The notes under the pieces are model-generated. The model had not been told where the DNA came from, made no database searches, and saw only the letters and a program-made list of their open reading frames with translations. Positions 63,658 to 64,000 of a stretch of DNA of 64,000 nt are shown in pieces. Made by a program: the position numbers and the translations under genes. The stretch comes from Diaporthe sp. PMI_573 (Eukaryota; Ascomycota; Sordariomycetes; Diaporthales; Diaporthaceae): positions 496,001-560,000 of the forward strand of contig JAJTUP010000040.1 of NCBI GenBank assembly GCA_021399435.1. Reading direction: 5' to 3'. Every line of letters starts with the position of its first letter. Position 1 is the first letter of the stretch.

Positions 63658-64000
63658 ACGTGGTTTATCACCCAGCCGGTCATATCACCCAGCCGGTCAC
63701 TTTTACTAACTCCACCAACTTTCGTCGACCCTAGCACCCACCTAGGGCAAAGGAATCAATAAAAGTTAGCACCAATTGGTGCCAACTGCTTCAAATTCCT
63801 TATTTTGTATGAAGTTAGTCAATTTAGAGTTGTGGTGAGGTTGCAGTGCCAGTCTGAAAACTTAAAGTTTTGGTGGGCAGGTTTGTTTTTGGTGCAGATC
63901 GCGTCCCCATTTTTCGCGTCAATCTCGCATCACTCTACCTACTTAAATATTCAACACGCTAGAAATCAACAACCACAATGCCAATCTACTCTAAAGAAGA
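63658..64000 (+). mobile_element. pogo/Fot-type element, copy C, with the start of its transposase
   Basis: TA, then ACGTGGTTTATCACCCAGC and a second CATATCACCCAGC, the AGCACCAATTGGTGCCAACT palindrome, GGTTGCAGTGCCAGTCTGAA and the leader CTCGCATCACTCTACCTACT. At 63978 an ATG opens a frame (MPIYSKE) that runs off the window. The position matches a normal transposase start, so this copy could be complete beyond the edge and is the reference for copies A and B. Confidence 0.75.

Noticed and set aside
1..64000. CRISPR array, bacterial operon or prophage
   Set aside because: The tandem repeats have no unique spacers of constant length, and introns plus fungal families show eukaryotic DNA.

Overview
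The window is nuclear DNA of a filamentous ascomycete (Pezizomycotina). The signs are short GT-AG introns of about 50-115 nt in host-type genes, fungal-only families (Zn2Cys6 and fungal bZIP regulators, a DUF3716-like cysteine protein, HNH and F-box proteins, MFS transporter, NmrA-like reductase) and fungal transposons. No species can be named. It reads as an accessory, transposon-rich region: gene density is low, AT-rich stretches alternate with GC-normal islands, and many coding segments are truncated or frameshifted.

Layout. 1-3.1 kb: the 3' end of one hAT element and the 5' half of another. 6.2-11.2 kb: a Zn2Cys6 regulator with a frameshift in its DNA-binding domain, an opposing hypothetical gene with an in-frame stop, and a frameshifted relic. 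14.2-15.7 kb: a Ulp1-like protein that lacks the catalytic Cys and Gln. 18.5-24 kb: a two-exon bZIP gene, a small two-exon gene, two relics and an intact NmrA-like gene. 24-32.7 kb: AT-rich sequence with a 74-bp minisatellite, a decayed ferric-reductase-like gene and a small intact coiled-coil gene. 32.8-39 kb: a decayed hAT interrupted by a Copia fragment, a small CxxCxGxG protein and a pogo/Fot transposase tail. 39.4-51 kb is the most gene-like part: a candidate small secreted protein, a PD-(D/E)XK-like pseudogene, an intact four-exon MFS transporter, an HNH nuclease, an F-box gene, fragments of a ricin-type lectin, a hAT and a PIF1 helicase, and an intact three-exon DUF3716-like gene. 51.5-64 kb: tandem repeats, LINE ORF1 fused to a fragment of a giant DUF6606-like protein, three copies of one pogo/Fot terminus, an IFI6/IFI27-like gene lying between two of those copies, a hAT nested in another hAT with a perfect 8-bp target duplication, and two truncated copies of a second inverted-repeat element.

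How it fits together. No biosynthetic cluster or operon-like system is visible. The host-type genes (MFS, NmrA-like, bZIP, HNH, DUF3716-like, IFI6-like, the secreted peptide) sit singly between mobile elements. The strongest structural result is the nested hAT pair at 57.1-59.8 kb, where removing the insert and one target copy restores the outer reading frame. The strongest candidates for unusual biology are the IFI6-like gene enclosed by inverted transposon ends, the inactive Ulp1-like protein and the frameshifted zinc-cluster regulator. Splice models were built by hand from reading-frame agreement and GT/AG sites and have no transcript support.
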